64,000 nt of DNA from Cohnella ginsengisoli (GCF_029525555.1 NZ_JAPDHZ010000002.1:99868-163867); one strand, 5' to 3'. Positions 1 to 10,635 are shown, counted from the first letter of the stretch. Notes: a model not told the origin generated them from the sequence alone. Program-made: numbers and translations.

Positions 1-1068
1 GTCGTCTACAAAGGATTGTTCAGCGCCGGGCAAGCGGACCCGGCCGGCTTCCTCTCGATGGCTGCGGCGACGCTGCAGGAAAAGCTTGGGACGCCGGATG
101 CGCCGACGGCGGGGACGGATGCGGAGACGGACGCAGTGCCCGATGCAGGAGCTGGTGACGGGGCCGCGGCGCCTGATGCGACGGGCGGAGCCGCGTCCGG
201 CGCAGGCTCGGGAACCGGCGGTGAAGCGGCTGGAGGCGCGAACGGCGGCGCGGCGGCCGGTGCAGGCGTTGGGGGCGGCGACGACGGGGCGGCAGGCGCG
301 AATGGCGGCGCAAGCGGCGGTACGGCTGCTGGCGCGAACGGAAGCGCTAGCGGAGGAGCGACATCCGGCAACGGGACCGGCAGCAACGGGGCCGCTTCAG
401 GTGCAGGCACGGGAAGCGGCGACGGCAGCGCGGCGGCCGGTGCGAGCGGCGGTGCCGCTTCCGGCGCAGGCAATGGCGAGAGCGGCGCTGCCGCCGGCGC
501 GAACGCCGGGGCCGGAACAGGCGCGGATACCGGGGCCGGCAAAGATAGCGGCGCGGCTGCGAGTGCGGGCTCCGGTACGGAATCAGACGCCGGAACCAAA
601 TCCGGCTCAACGGCGAATAAAGTCGTCGCGCTTTCCAAATCGGTCACGGGAACTGCCGCCAACAGTTCGACTGCAGGCAGCGGCACCGCAGCCAACGGAA
701 GTTCGGGCGATAAGGCCGCTACGAAGGTTGTCCTCCCTTCGATCGACGGCTTGAACGAAGTCCCGGGAGCCGATTCCGTGCTGGCGGCGCCAATCGAACT
801 CGTATACAGCGGCGTCCAATTCAGCTTCAAGCTGGAGTCCGACCCCGACAATCCGGAAGCGTATGCCGTCACGCTTGTCCGGACCTGGAACAAATACGTC
901 ATGACGTCGCTTCTCGACCGTCTGCAGAAGGCGGCGATCAAAGGCGTTAAGACCGAGAGCAACGTAAATCTCTATACGATGTCCTACGAATGGAACGGTT
1001 ACCTTTACAGCTTCAACTACAACAACGACAAGCCCGTGCGATTAACCATAGGTCCTTTCCAGGTTTAA
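1..1068 (+). CDS. Ala/Gly-rich hypothetical protein, 5' end outside the window
   Basis: The reading frame is already open at base 1, so the first codons here are internal and the true start lies to the left. About 30 ordinary residues are followed by roughly 200 residues of almost pure Ala/Gly/Ser/Thr low complexity. A folded-looking C-terminal domain of about 110 residues follows, rich in aromatic and charged residues and ending in LTIGPFQV. The low-complexity block probably acts as a flexible linker or stalk. I do not recognise the C-terminal domain and propose no function. The gene points toward the injection-system operon but is read on the opposite strand, so membership of that system cannot be judged. 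Because the block is so GC-rich, other frames stay open across it; the plus frame is preferred because only it gives a plausible C-terminal domain. Confidence 0.6.
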   Translation, partial: VVYKGLFSAGQADPAGFLSMAAATLQEKLGTPDAPTAGTDAETDAVPDAGAGDGAAAPDATGGAASGAGSGTGGEAAGGANGGAAAGAGVGGGDDGAAGANGGASGGTAAGANGSASGGATSGNGTGSNGAASGAGTGSGDGSAAAGASGGAASGAGNGESGAAAGANAGAGTGADTGAGKDSGAAASAGSGTESDAGTKSGSTANKVVALSKSVTGTAANSSTAGSGTAANGSSGDKAATKVVLPSIDGLNEVPGADSVLAAPIELVYSGVQFSFKLESDPDNPEAYAVTLVRTWNKYVMTSLLDRLQKAAIKGVKTESNVNLYTMSYEWNGYLYSFNYNNDKPVRLTIGPFQV

Positions 1069-1090
1069 CTGCAACTGAATCCTCTTATGA

Positions 1091-1140
1091 TATCCCCTTG
1101 CGTCCGGTACGATCGTTGTTCCTGACACAAGGGGATACTT
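1091..1140 (+). terminator. Inverted repeat after the Ala/Gly-rich gene
   Basis: A perfect 10-bp inverted repeat, TATCCCCTTG at 1091-1100 and CAAGGGGATA at 1128-1137, with a 27-base loop, is followed by CTTTT. It sits 23 bases after the stop codon and could end the plus-strand transcript. The long loop makes it a weak terminator candidate. Confidence 0.45.
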
Positions 1141-1146
1141 TTATGC

Positions 1147-1193
1147 AAACAAAAACACGGGAGGAAGCAGAATTATAATCTGCTACCTCCCGT
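1147..1193 (-). terminator. Terminator of the injection-system operon
   Basis: Arms 1157-1171 and 1179-1193 pair over 15 bp with one mismatch around a 7-base loop. Read on the minus strand the hairpin is followed by GTTTTTGTTT, a good intrinsic terminator. It lies 130 bases beyond the last minus-strand gene of the operon. Bases 1194-1324 hold no gene that I can see. Confidence 0.8.
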
Positions 1194-1324
1194 TTGCGTC
1201 ACGCTTTAAGCTTCTCCCCTACAACCGTTAGCTCTATGCATTATACGGACTGTGGATCCGTTATTTTTGCGCAAGATGCCGATACCCCTGCGCTCTGGGA
1301 TACAGCCGGCGCTACAGAATCGTT

Positions 1325-2962
1325 TTATTCCTTGCCCGGCGCAGCCTCGCGATAGAGGGCCGTCTCCGCAGACGACTCCCCTGTTCCCTCCGCGCCTTCT
1401 TGCAGCTTTTTGAACGCCCACCAGCGAATGTTCAATTTGTCCGCCTCGGCCGAGCCGTTGAGGCGCATGCCGATGCGGAAGCTGCCATGCTCGGGGTAGA
1501 CGATGGTGCCGAAGTCGACGTTGGGCACGTCGGATTCGTATTCCGTGCCTTTGAACACGTCCTGTACGCCGTAATAAATCGAAGCCTTCAGCGTTTCCTG
1601 AGGCGCCAGACCCACGAGGATCGTCACCTGCCCGGAGCCGAGTCCGTGCTTGATCTCGTCCGTCACGTAATTGCGCCTGCCGCGCGAGAAAAACTTCAAT
1701 CCCGTCTTGGCGTTCAGCTCGAGCGGTACTTCGATCGTCCCCGTAGCGATCTCGTCTTGAATCGCTTGCGGACGCGGAATGCCAAGCTTGAAGTCGAACG
1801 TATTCCGTTCCGGATGATAATGGACGTCCAGCTTCGGCTTCGCGCCGTATTCGAGATCGTAAGCCTGCGACTCGGCAAAAAAGCGGTGAAGCGAGCCTGC
1901 CCGATCCGTATGGGACAGCCGCTGCAGCAAGGAAGCGTTCGGTACGTATTCGCCGAACGGCACCCGCTCGACCTGCTCGATCATGTAGGTAGATCCGAGC
2001 TGAAGCAAACCGATTTTCGCGAGGCACAGGTCCTGATCGGCCGAGCCTTCGGCCGCTTGATCCAGCGAGCGTTCGTACCAGGTTTTCAGGATACGCTCCA
2101 TGACCGGCTGAGAAATAACGTTCACGTGATGGACGGCGGCATGATCAATGGGTAGGCGCTGGTCGCCGATCGTCAACGTCACCGACTGCGGAGGCAAAGC
2201 CAGCTTGGCGACGGTGTCCGGCCGGTCCTTCGCCTTGACGCTATACGTCAGCCGGTACTCCGTATCCTGACCGTCGCCCGGCTCCATGAACTCGACATGT
2301 CTGCCGTCCCCGCCGACCGGATCGAAGCCGTCGGATTCATAGTCGAAGCTGAGCGCCACTCTGGCCGTCTGCAGCGTTTTTTCGACGACCAGCGTCACGT
2401 CGACGACGTCGCCGGGATTGACGTATTTGGGAATGCGCTGGGAGATTCGGACATGCGCGTCCTGATACAGCACGGCGACATCTTCCAACAGGCGTACATG
2501 TTCAAAGCTGGCCGGGGCCGGCGCCTCCTCCTTGACGAACAGCCGGTAGGACTCCAACACGCGGTTGTACTCGCTGACCTCTTCGCCCCGGATCGACGAG
2601 TTGCCGACGGAATGAACGGGCTCGCGCCCCTTTTCGTCGTAAGCGACGTACAAATAGACGTTTTTCTTGTATTCGTTGTTCGTAAAGCCTTCGATCATGG
2701 ACAGCTTCAGCGTCACCGGCGAAGGAATGACGACCTCCCGGCCCGAATAGTCGATGGCCAGCCCCATTTCCACCGTTACGGTCTTATCGTCGACGGCGAC
2801 GACTTGCATGCCTGCGACGACGCCGCTTCCGAACAGCAGCCGGTTGAGCAGTCTGCGTTTATCGTTCAAATACTTTTGCTCCGACTCGAAGTCCCGCACC
2901 GTCAGCAGCTTGCCGTAAAAATACCGATTGCGCTCGAACGGGTACATTCTCGCTTTTCTCAT
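1325..2962 (-). CDS. eCIS baseplate-associated protein, last gene of the operon
   Basis: This 545-residue protein begins with a block around residues 6-50 containing RNRYFYGKLLTVRDFESEQ and then LNRLLFGSGVVAGMQV. I recall this signature from proteins encoded beside eCIS and phage baseplate genes in actinobacteria and cyanobacteria. The rest looks like beta-rich modules with no catalytic motif, signal peptide or membrane segment. The start at 2962 follows GAGGAGGGG at a good distance; the next Met, five residues later, is the alternative. It is the last gene before the operon terminator and lies 49 bases after the tail-protein-I gene, so a role at the baseplate or fibre end of the particle is inferred. 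No biochemical function is claimed. Confidence 0.7.
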   Translation of the reverse strand: MRKARMYPFERNRYFYGKLLTVRDFESEQKYLNDKRRLLNRLLFGSGVVAGMQVVAVDDKTVTVEMGLAIDYSGREVVIPSPVTLKLSMIEGFTNNEYKKNVYLYVAYDEKGREPVHSVGNSSIRGEEVSEYNRVLESYRLFVKEEAPAPASFEHVRLLEDVAVLYQDAHVRISQRIPKYVNPGDVVDVTLVVEKTLQTARVALSFDYESDGFDPVGGDGRHVEFMEPGDGQDTEYRLTYSVKAKDRPDTVAKLALPPQSVTLTIGDQRLPIDHAAVHHVNVISQPVMERILKTWYERSLDQAAEGSADQDLCLAKIGLLQLGSTYMIEQVERVPFGEYVPNASLLQRLSHTDRAGSLHRFFAESQAYDLEYGAKPKLDVHYHPERNTFDFKLGIPRPQAIQDEIATGTIEVPLELNAKTGLKFFSRGRRNYVTDEIKHGLGSGQVTILVGLAPQETLKASIYYGVQDVFKGTEYESDVPNVDFGTIVYPEHGSFRIGMRLNGSAEADKLNIRWWAFKKLQEGAEGTGESSAETALYREAAPGKE

Positions 2963-3011
2963 CCGTCAAGTCCCCTCCTCATCATCGGACCGCGCGGCGG
3001 CTCCGCTGTCG

Positions 3012-5120
3012 TCATTCCATCTCCGAATCCATCCCAAGGCGCATGTGCGCGTCGAGCCGGCGATTCATGTTCGCGTCCACGATCAACGTGTCGTTAGGCA
3101 TCGAGCGATCGTCGCCAAGCGTGAATATCGAAGGCTCGGCCAACACCGTGTTGACGCCTAGATACGTGTGCAGGTCCAAATACATCCACGGCTGCAGCCA
3201 CTCGAGCTTCGCCTCCGTATGCGCAGGCTTGATGTCTTCCACCAGCTGTCGGAGCAGCACCTTCTCCATGTCGCTGCGCGCCTGGTCCGGATGCAGCAGC
3301 ACAGAGAAGGTGAATGGATCGTTGCCGTACAGCCGGTCGACGACCGCGCGCCAATCTCCGCGTTCGCGAAGCGCCTTGTATTGCGCCGGTTCTACGATGA
3401 TCGGCTTCATGCCCGTCAGCGTCTCGATCGCCCGCTCGATGCCGCGGCGCGTGCCGCGATACCGATACATATCGGGCGCGGCGCGAATGAGCCGCCGAAT
3501 GGCGTCGTCGCTCCAATACTCGTTCGTATCGAGCCCGAGCCAGGAAGCCAGCCATCGCAGCTGCCCGCCGCCGACCGTCTCCCGGTCGAACTGCCTGGCC
3601 ATGCCGTCGATGCGTTCCTCCATTTCGTCGAACAGCGTGCCGAACAACGCCAGATAACGCTCCAGGAATCCTCGTCCGCCGGACTCCTGCTGATAGACCG
3701 CGGGCAAGTACGAGAGCAGCGTCTGCCTTGGAAAATAGACGCGCATTCGACTGAGCGCCGGGGTACTGCGTTCGCTGCCGATCCATTCGACCAGCATCCA
3801 CAAGTACCGTCCCTTGGCCCCGAAGAATAAGGCGTCGCCCGGATTGACGACCGGCTCCGACCAAAATCCGCTTAGTCCGCGAAGCTTTTCGGCGGCGGTT
3901 AGATCGGTTCTCGCGATCCAATCGTCGATCCGCCAAATGCCGCCCTCGATCGTCCTGACCCCCGAGTCGTCCGCGAAGTAACGGACGCGCAGCTGAGTCC
4001 CGTCCGGAATGTCGGCTTCTAAAGTAAACTTATGCCACACCGTCTCCCGATCCGCGCTATCGAACGCCGAAGAGAGCCAGAAGCCTTCGAGCGCGCCTCC
4101 GCCCGGCATCGCCAGCGTCTGGGGCTGCAGGTCGAGCACCGCCAGCGTCTGCTGTTCGCCGTTCAAGATGTACATCCGGTCTTTGCCGTCGATTAAAATC
4201 GCGTCGGCTTTCCCTCGAAAACCGCCCACCTTGCCGATAAGTTCGCCCGACTCCCCGAACTGCAAAATAAAGCGGTCGTCCTCGCCCTCGGACTCCATGC
4301 TGCGCGAATCGCCCACGTAAATCTGACGGCTCGAATCGACGGCCAAACCCGCGAACGAAAGCGGAGGGAGCATCATTCGGGTCAACAATTCGCCGGCGGC
4401 CGAAAAAGCGAAAAGCGCGCGGCCCAAGCTGTCGTAGACGTACATGTCGCCGAGCGGCGATACGGTCAAGAAGGGCTGACCGTGCTCGCCTCCGTCAGCG
4501 GGCAGCTTGAGGACAAACCGATCGTCCTCGATTGCGGCGATCAGTCCGCCCGACAAGCCGAGTCTCAGAATACGCAGCCTCGCCTTGCCGGATAACCGCG
4601 CAGCTGCCGCCTCTTCTTCCGAAGGCGGATCGGCGAACGTGAGCACGTATACGCCGCGTGCGTCGGCATAGAGAGCCAGCGGCCGGCAATAGACGCCGTC
4701 CATCCACTCCCCCGTGCGGCTCCATCGCGTCTGTCCGCTATTCACGTCGTACGCGGCCAGCATTCGCTCGCCGTCCGGATCGGCGACGATCAGCGTGTCC
4801 CCGGTAGCCGCGAGCCTCGCGGAGGCGGAAAACAGGCCGTGCCTTGAAACGAATAGCCGCTCATGATGACGGCTGTGCCTATCATAGGTCCAAAGGTCGC
4901 CGGCGTCGTCGAGCAGAATGAGACGACCGAACAGGCCGACGGCAAAAGCGCTTACCGTGCCCACGCCCTCGAGCTCCCCGAAAGCCGCAGTATCCAGCAC
5001 GCCGTATCTCGCATCGCTGCGCAGCCGCACCGCGTCGCCGATGTCCAGATTTTCCGTCCGGCCTCGGCGGCTCCAGTGCTCGGGCCTGTTCACCGAAAAA
5101 TATAATGCTCCATCGTCCAT
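3012..5120 (-). CDS. Beta-propeller fused to phage tail protein I (TIGR02242-like)
   Basis: The 702-residue protein has two parts. Residues 1 to about 390 contain repeated units of NHL/SMP-propeller type, for example LAVDSSRQIYVGDSRS and ILIDGKDRMYILNGE. From about residue 470 (LLSYLPAVYQQES) to about 640 it matches the phage tail protein I family, with FLERYLALFGTLFDEMEERI and YRGTRRGIERAIETLTG. Tail protein I belongs to the baseplate of contractile tails. The start follows GAGGAGG at 11 bases and the gene lies between two baseplate wedge genes and the terminal YFYGK-type gene. A propeller on this protein would sit at the rim of the baseplate, where target or fibre contacts are made; that role is inference. 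Confidence 0.85.
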   Translation of the reverse strand: MDDGALYFSVNRPEHWSRRGRTENLDIGDAVRLRSDARYGVLDTAAFGELEGVGTVSAFAVGLFGRLILLDDAGDLWTYDRHSRHHERLFVSRHGLFSASARLAATGDTLIVADPDGERMLAAYDVNSGQTRWSRTGEWMDGVYCRPLALYADARGVYVLTFADPPSEEEAAAARLSGKARLRILRLGLSGGLIAAIEDDRFVLKLPADGGEHGQPFLTVSPLGDMYVYDSLGRALFAFSAAGELLTRMMLPPLSFAGLAVDSSRQIYVGDSRSMESEGEDDRFILQFGESGELIGKVGGFRGKADAILIDGKDRMYILNGEQQTLAVLDLQPQTLAMPGGGALEGFWLSSAFDSADRETVWHKFTLEADIPDGTQLRVRYFADDSGVRTIEGGIWRIDDWIARTDLTAAEKLRGLSGFWSEPVVNPGDALFFGAKGRYLWMLVEWIGSERSTPALSRMRVYFPRQTLLSYLPAVYQQESGGRGFLERYLALFGTLFDEMEERIDGMARQFDRETVGGGQLRWLASWLGLDTNEYWSDDAIRRLIRAAPDMYRYRGTRRGIERAIETLTGMKPIIVEPAQYKALRERGDWRAVVDRLYGNDPFTFSVLLHPDQARSDMEKVLLRQLVEDIKPAHTEAKLEWLQPWMYLDLHTYLGVNTVLAEPSIFTLGDDRSMPNDTLIVDANMNRRLDAHMRLGMDSEME

Positions 5121-5152
5121 CTACTCGCCTCCTCTCCGGTTCCTATCGGCCT

Positions 5153-7444
5153 TTACAGTTGGTTACGGCTGAGCAGCTCGATTCGATGCTCGCCGGAAAA
5201 GACGAGTCCGTTCGGCGGCAGCAGCACGTCGCCTCCCTGACTTTTGCTCGCGTACCGCCCTTCGCCATCCAGCCACAGATCCTGTACGTACGCCACGCCG
5301 CCGATCCGGCTGAGCGCGGCGAAGACGTCGCCGCGATAAACCGGCCTTCCGAAAGGCCAGCCGCCAGCGGACTTGGGACTCCCCGAAGGACTGAGCAGTT
5401 GGTTCAAAACGGCGGCGATTCGCTTCGTCTCGTGCGCGAACTGCGGTTCGACGACGATGACGGCATGGACGGTCACCTTAATGTATTCGGGGGCGATCAC
5501 GTGAACCTCGGTCCCGATCAGCCGTCGTTCGTCCAGATGGCGGGCGACGGTCCGCAAAAATCCGCGGCTCGGCTTCGGCGTCGGCTGGCGGCTGTACGGC
5601 ATCGCGACGACCGTTACCGCATGCGGAACCGGATCGGAGCGCCCAGGCGCATATCCGGGAATGACGTGCACCCTGGCGACCCGAAGTCCCGGCGTCGACT
5701 TCGCGAGCGCAGCGAAGTCTTCGTCCGTGACGGCGCGATAAGGCTCATGCCATCGCTGCTGCAAGCGCGCGATGCAATCGCCAACGCTCTCGCTCTCGGC
5801 GCCGCCGTAGCCGTAGCCTGCATTGGCCACGGTCACGCCGTAGGACCGCTGCTCCTCCGACACCCAGCCGGTCAACAGGTTCGGCTTGATGTTGCCCCGT
5901 TCTCCGCCGCCAAGCACGCAGACGACCAGGCATAAATTGGGCTCCTCGCAGGCCGCCGGAATCGCGCCGCGCTCGTCGTTGCCGAAACGGATCTCGCAAG
6001 TATCCGGATCGAATGTATAATGCCGGTCGAGCGGTCCTGAACGGTCGAAATTCTCGACCGGCGCCCAATCCTCCCATAGCCATTCGCCCGCACGCTCGCC
6101 GGGGATGCCGACCTGAAGCAAAAAGCGTTCCCTGCGGCGGCAAGCCAGATCGTAAACGGTAAACCGCTGCATCGGCAAACCGTTGCTTCGCCCGATGAAG
6201 CGTTTGTCCGCAAACGTCTTGTCCGCATGGATGCGGCGAGCCGACCCGAGGCCTCCTTGCGGGCGCATGCCGCGCTCTCCGTCGCCGAACAGGATGACGG
6301 CGCCGCCTTCGCTCGGCATGCGAACTGAAAACACCCGATCTTCCGGCCCGGCAACGTCGGTGTCCGGCACCTCCCGCCATTCCCGCCATCTGCCGTCCGG
6401 CTCCCGCACTTGCACGCGCAGCAATCCGTACCTCGACAAATAAGTGTCCGCGGAAAGCGTAACCGCCCCTTCTTCAGGCACGTCGTAATCGATCGTCTCG
6501 CTCAACGTATCTCGCTGAACGACGAGCGCCGTGTGAAGCAAAATCCGGTCGATGCGGGGAGGCTCCTCGTAACCTTCCTCTTCGAGCACGCAGCAGATCC
6601 ACCAGCGCGGCCGGTCGTTCGCGGGGTGGACGAGGACCGGGCGAAGCGGTGCGGTCAATCGGATCGTGACGCGGCCACTGAAGCTTAAGTGCAGCGTCTC
6701 GTCTCTGAGCGTATCCAGCGGCAGCCATCCGGATGCGCCGGTCTGTTCGTCGAGCGCATAACCTTTCCAGGAGACTTTCGCGGACGGCACGATGACGGGT
6801 GGCGCGTACGCCTCCGCCGATTCTGCAGGCCAAGACGCCGCGACACCCTCGTACGGAATCGGATGCCAAGCGTCCGGGCCGCCGTGCGCCCCTTCTTCCG
6901 CGAGCAAAATCGTCAGCTCGATCGGTTCCCCGACGGGAGGCTCCCGGTCGAACGACACATAGAGCCTGCTCCCGGTCCTCGCATCCGCGCCGAATGCATA
7001 AAAAGCGACATCCCCCTGCGTATTGGACGCCGTGCGGTCGCTGGCTTCGCGTTCGGTGCGCGTGACGATACGGTCGACGGCGATCGGTCTGAGCGTCGTG
7101 GACGAGGCGGTCTCGAAGGTTTGGTCCTCGGCGAGCAGCTTCGTTCCTTGCGGCAGCCGCACCGTCTCCCGGATGCCGTCGAACGAAGCGAGCGCCGCCG
7201 CCGAAGTCGCCTGGCGCGGAGATTCGCCTAACAGCTCGAGGAATTTGCGACGGTTGCGATCGGGCACCCGGCTCAAATAAAACTGCTGCATCTCGCTGAT
7301 CCAAGCGAACAGCTCCAGCATGGTCATGCCGGGGTCGTGCGCGTTCTCGTCGGTCCACTCGGGCAGGCGCCGCTGAATGCCTTGGCGTGCTTCCTGCAGG
7401 ATGCTCTCGTATGTGCGATCGTCAAGCGGCAGCTTGGGCAGCAT
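5153..7444 (-). CDS. Baseplate J-like wedge protein 2 (TIGR02243-like)
   Basis: This 763-residue protein opens LPKLPLDDRTYESILQEARQ followed by PEWTDENAHDPGMTMLELFAW, the characteristic N-terminus of putative baseplate assembly proteins of the J/gp6 type (Afp11/12-like). The middle is beta-rich with a conserved FGDGERGMRP, and the C-terminal third has the J domain with DFAALAKSTPGLRVARVHV. These proteins form the wedge ring that holds the sheath-contraction trigger. The start follows AAAGGAGG. It lies 64 bases downstream of the first J-like gene and 32 bases before the tail-protein-I gene. Two unequal J-type proteins in tandem is the usual eCIS arrangement. Confidence 0.9.
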   Translation of the reverse strand: MLPKLPLDDRTYESILQEARQGIQRRLPEWTDENAHDPGMTMLELFAWISEMQQFYLSRVPDRNRRKFLELLGESPRQATSAAALASFDGIRETVRLPQGTKLLAEDQTFETASSTTLRPIAVDRIVTRTEREASDRTASNTQGDVAFYAFGADARTGSRLYVSFDREPPVGEPIELTILLAEEGAHGGPDAWHPIPYEGVAASWPAESAEAYAPPVIVPSAKVSWKGYALDEQTGASGWLPLDTLRDETLHLSFSGRVTIRLTAPLRPVLVHPANDRPRWWICCVLEEEGYEEPPRIDRILLHTALVVQRDTLSETIDYDVPEEGAVTLSADTYLSRYGLLRVQVREPDGRWREWREVPDTDVAGPEDRVFSVRMPSEGGAVILFGDGERGMRPQGGLGSARRIHADKTFADKRFIGRSNGLPMQRFTVYDLACRRRERFLLQVGIPGERAGEWLWEDWAPVENFDRSGPLDRHYTFDPDTCEIRFGNDERGAIPAACEEPNLCLVVCVLGGGERGNIKPNLLTGWVSEEQRSYGVTVANAGYGYGGAESESVGDCIARLQQRWHEPYRAVTDEDFAALAKSTPGLRVARVHVIPGYAPGRSDPVPHAVTVVAMPYSRQPTPKPSRGFLRTVARHLDERRLIGTEVHVIAPEYIKVTVHAVIVVEPQFAHETKRIAAVLNQLLSPSGSPKSAGGWPFGRPVYRGDVFAALSRIGGVAYVQDLWLDGEGRYASKSQGGDVLLPPNGLVFSGEHRIELLSRNQL

Positions 7445-7508
7445 CGGCGCCTTGCCTCCTTTTAAGCTTATGAAACTGCGCTTCGGATTTGCGTCGCGCG
7501 TTAGCCGA

Positions 7509-10500
7509 TTATCCGAGCCGCGCCGTCACCTGATGACTGCCGGATACGACGATGCCGTGGGGCAGGTCGCGTAACGCGGATTCGGGCACCTCTCGCGCCT
7601 CGCCGTGCTCGATGACGACGACGCTCATATGGAGCAGTTCGACCTCGAGCACCGTCCGTACCGATTGAAGCAGGCCGTACAGCGCTGAGGCATGGACGGT
7701 CTCCCCGATTTGCCAGCCGCGCCCGTCGATCTGTCCGCCGCGCGTATCGAGGTACCGGTCCAGCGCCTTAAGACAGGCCGCTTCGGTCGGTACGATGTCG
7801 TCCGCGGTACCGGTCCGCACGACGGCTTTGACCGATATTTCAAGCAGCGCAGGCGGCATGATCGTCAACCGGCCGCCGTGCAGCAGCAGATTGGAAGCCT
7901 TGTCCCGAAGCGCGGCCTCGATTTTCTTTTTGACCTCCGGGAAAAAAGCGACGCCTTCGCGGCCGCCGAGCGGCAGCGCCACGACGACGACCTTGCCCGG
8001 CGCGCGCTGGAGGCGCGCATCCCGTCCCGGCAGGCAGCGCACCTGCGCGATCGAGGGATCCGACTCCCGCACGATCCACTCCATGTCTGAGGCGGATACC
8101 GCGCGCCCGCGGTGACGGGCATGCTGCGGACCGCGCTCCATCGCGCGCGCGAGCGATTCTGCGTCGCCGCCGCCGACGGCCGCCGACGGATTGCCGACGC
8201 TGTCGACGAAGGCGAGCGGCTGCAGCAGTCCCCGGATCGCCCGCGCAGGCACGTTGCCGCGCGCGCCTTCGGTAACCTGGTACGTCACGCGCACTTTGTC
8301 CGTGCCCGCGAGCGGAAGTCCCATGCCGGCTTTGCCGTCTCCAAAACGCAGCCGGCCGGAAGCTTCGTCGATCGTATAATGTCGATCGTGCGGCAGCGAA
8401 CTGGCGAGCGTCTCTACCGCCTGCCAACGAATCCATACGCGCGTCTGGCGCCCCTCGCTGTCCCGATGCGCCTCGTAACGGTCTTCTTCCATTTCGGCCA
8501 GCGTCTGCTCGTTCACGAACCCCGTCTCATCGACCCACACTTCTTGCGAGACGACCGGCGCGGCGGATAGCTGCCAGCCGTCGCTCGTCCGCTCGGGATA
8601 TTCGTCCCGCAGCGTCCGCCGCTGAACGACGGAGACCGAATTCCGATCGACGCGCAGCACCGTAGGAACCGGAACCCCTTTGTTCCCGAACCGACCGTCG
8701 CGATTCAGCGCGCGCAGCCACACTCGCTCGGCGCCGAACAGGCGTACCGGCTCCAGCCCCGGCGGCCCGGCAAATTGAAAGGTCCCGGATTCGGTGAACC
8801 CGTTTGTCGTGTCCATCCCTTTGAGCGGTATCCATGCGAAGCGCAGCCCGTCGCGGATGAGCGCTTCCCACTCGATCCAAGGCGCGCCTCCGTCCGCGGA
8901 CACTTGTCTGCCGAGTTGAAACGACAACCGGATCGGCCCCTTCAGCGGCGCCCGATCGAAGCCCAAGTATACGGCCGGCGACGGACAATCGATCGGCTGG
9001 AAGAGCCGGAACGGTTCTCCGCCTTGGCGCAGCTGCGCGGTCTTGTCCGTCCATTCCGCATTGTTGAGCGTATAGCCATGCGCCGGCGCGAGCCGGACGT
9101 CGGAGGAATAGGCGTACGTCAGCGACATGCGCGACAGATGCGGCGTCATGTATTCGACGACCGGTTGATTGACCGTATCCATGGCAGCGACGCGTACGCG
9201 AAGCCACCAATCCCAAGTGCCGTTGACGAACGTCCGCTCCCAGTCGACCGGACAGTCGAGCTCAAGCGCGAAGCTGCCGGCATTCTCCTCGGGCAAATTC
9301 GCGAACAGCTCCTCGTAGCGGCCGCTGCCGGGCAGGCGCATCCAGCTCTCGCCGTTCCAATACTCCCATAGCACGCGGCGGACATACAGACGCTGAGGCG
9401 GCTTGCGCGCGAAATCGGCCGTACGCATGACCATGCGCCAGCGCACCTCGGGATCGGGCGCCATGCGCAGCTCCCAGGGGTCCCAGCGGGCGTCGAACCG
9501 CAGCGTCAGCCGGCTTCCGTGCTTGCTGAATGCTTCCGGACAAGCCAGATGGAACAACGAGTATTGGAAAAACTGCTGTCCGAACGGGAAAAAGCCCGTG
9601 GCGTCCAGCTCCAGATCGCCCGAATATAGCAGTGCCGGCGGTATGCCTTCGGGATCCGCCGCCAGATCGTGCTCGCCCCGGAGCGACAGCCGTTCGACCT
9701 CGGGCAGTCCGGCAAGCGCCGGAGACACGGCAAGGCCGTCCCGGTCGGGCTTGACCCGCGCGCGGATCCAGCGACCTTCCTCATCGCCCACCGCGGAAGT
9801 ACCGACGCGTCCCTGGGACGTCTTCCACAGCGTTACTTCGTTGCGAACGCTCGTCACCCGGTCGAATAACCGCCACCCGCCCGCAGACTCGTCATACCAG
9901 GACCACTCGAACCATTCCGTGTCGGCCATGCCGCGGGCAAACTCCGGCTCCGCGTACCGTTTGGCGGAATTATACCAGGAAAGCGTCAGCCGCGCCGGAT
10001 GGTTCAGCTCGAACAGCCCGTCGTGACGGATGTATAGCTCATGCCGCTGAAGGTCGTCTCCCTCCGTGCCGAACACCGCGATCTCCGGCGCGGCGCCTGC
10101 CGCCGCCTCGTCCTCGTAAGCGCCGGAAGCGCGCACGATCCTATCGCGCTGCGGATGCACGTTGATCCATTCGACGATTCTGGCAGGCGTCACGAGGAGC
10201 GCGTGCTCGGTCTCGAACGATAGGTCTTCGCCGCCGTCCGGCGCCTCGGCCGTAAGCGGTGTCCCTTGAGGCACGTAAACAGGCTCGTAGGCGCCGTCAG
10301 CCAGACGGAACACGGCCGTCGCGCGCGCAGCGCGAGCAGGCTGAAGCTTGACCCCGAGCAGCTCGAGGAAGGATATGAAGTTGTTTAGCGGCGCGCGGTT
10401 CAAGCGCTTGACGTTTTCCTCCAGCATCTCCGCCGCCAGGAAAAACAAGGCGGTACCCGCGTCAGGGTCGTCCGGCGAAAACCGCCATTCCGGCGTATAA

Positions 10501-10605
10501 TGAGGCGCCATCGTTCTGAAGCGCTCCGCGAACGCCGCGACGTCGCTGCCGTCGATCGGGGGGAGGCAGGCGCATGCCCGTCCTCTCCGTTGCATCTGGC
10601 TTCAT
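7509..10605 (-). CDS. Baseplate J-like wedge protein 1, large (TIGR02243-like); start probably frameshifted
   Basis: This is the larger J/gp6-type wedge protein, about 1020-1030 residues. The N-terminal part contains YTPEWRFSPDDPDAGTALFF and FISFLELLGVKLQPARAARA; the C-terminal J domain contains FGDGKAGMGLPLAG and VSASDMEWIVRESDPSIAQV. The uninterrupted frame begins at an ATG at 10595 with no ribosome binding site and a Cys/Arg-rich first 11 residues. Two ATGs with good ribosome binding sites (10605 after GGGAGG, 10575 after GGAGAGG) are in a different frame. They read into the protein if one C is removed from the run at 10558-10563, giving MRLPPPIDGSDV, a family-like N-terminus. A one-base error is the likely explanation, so I extend the gene to 10605. 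Confidence 0.85.
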
Positions 10606-10635
10606 GCCCTACAGTCCTCCCGCTGCGCTTTCACG

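Noticed and set aside
6..962. Long minus-strand Pro/Ala-rich open frame opposite the first gene
   Set aside because: It is the complement of the Gly/Ala-rich block; GC-rich repeats keep several frames open. The plus frame alone gives a non-repetitive C-terminal domain.
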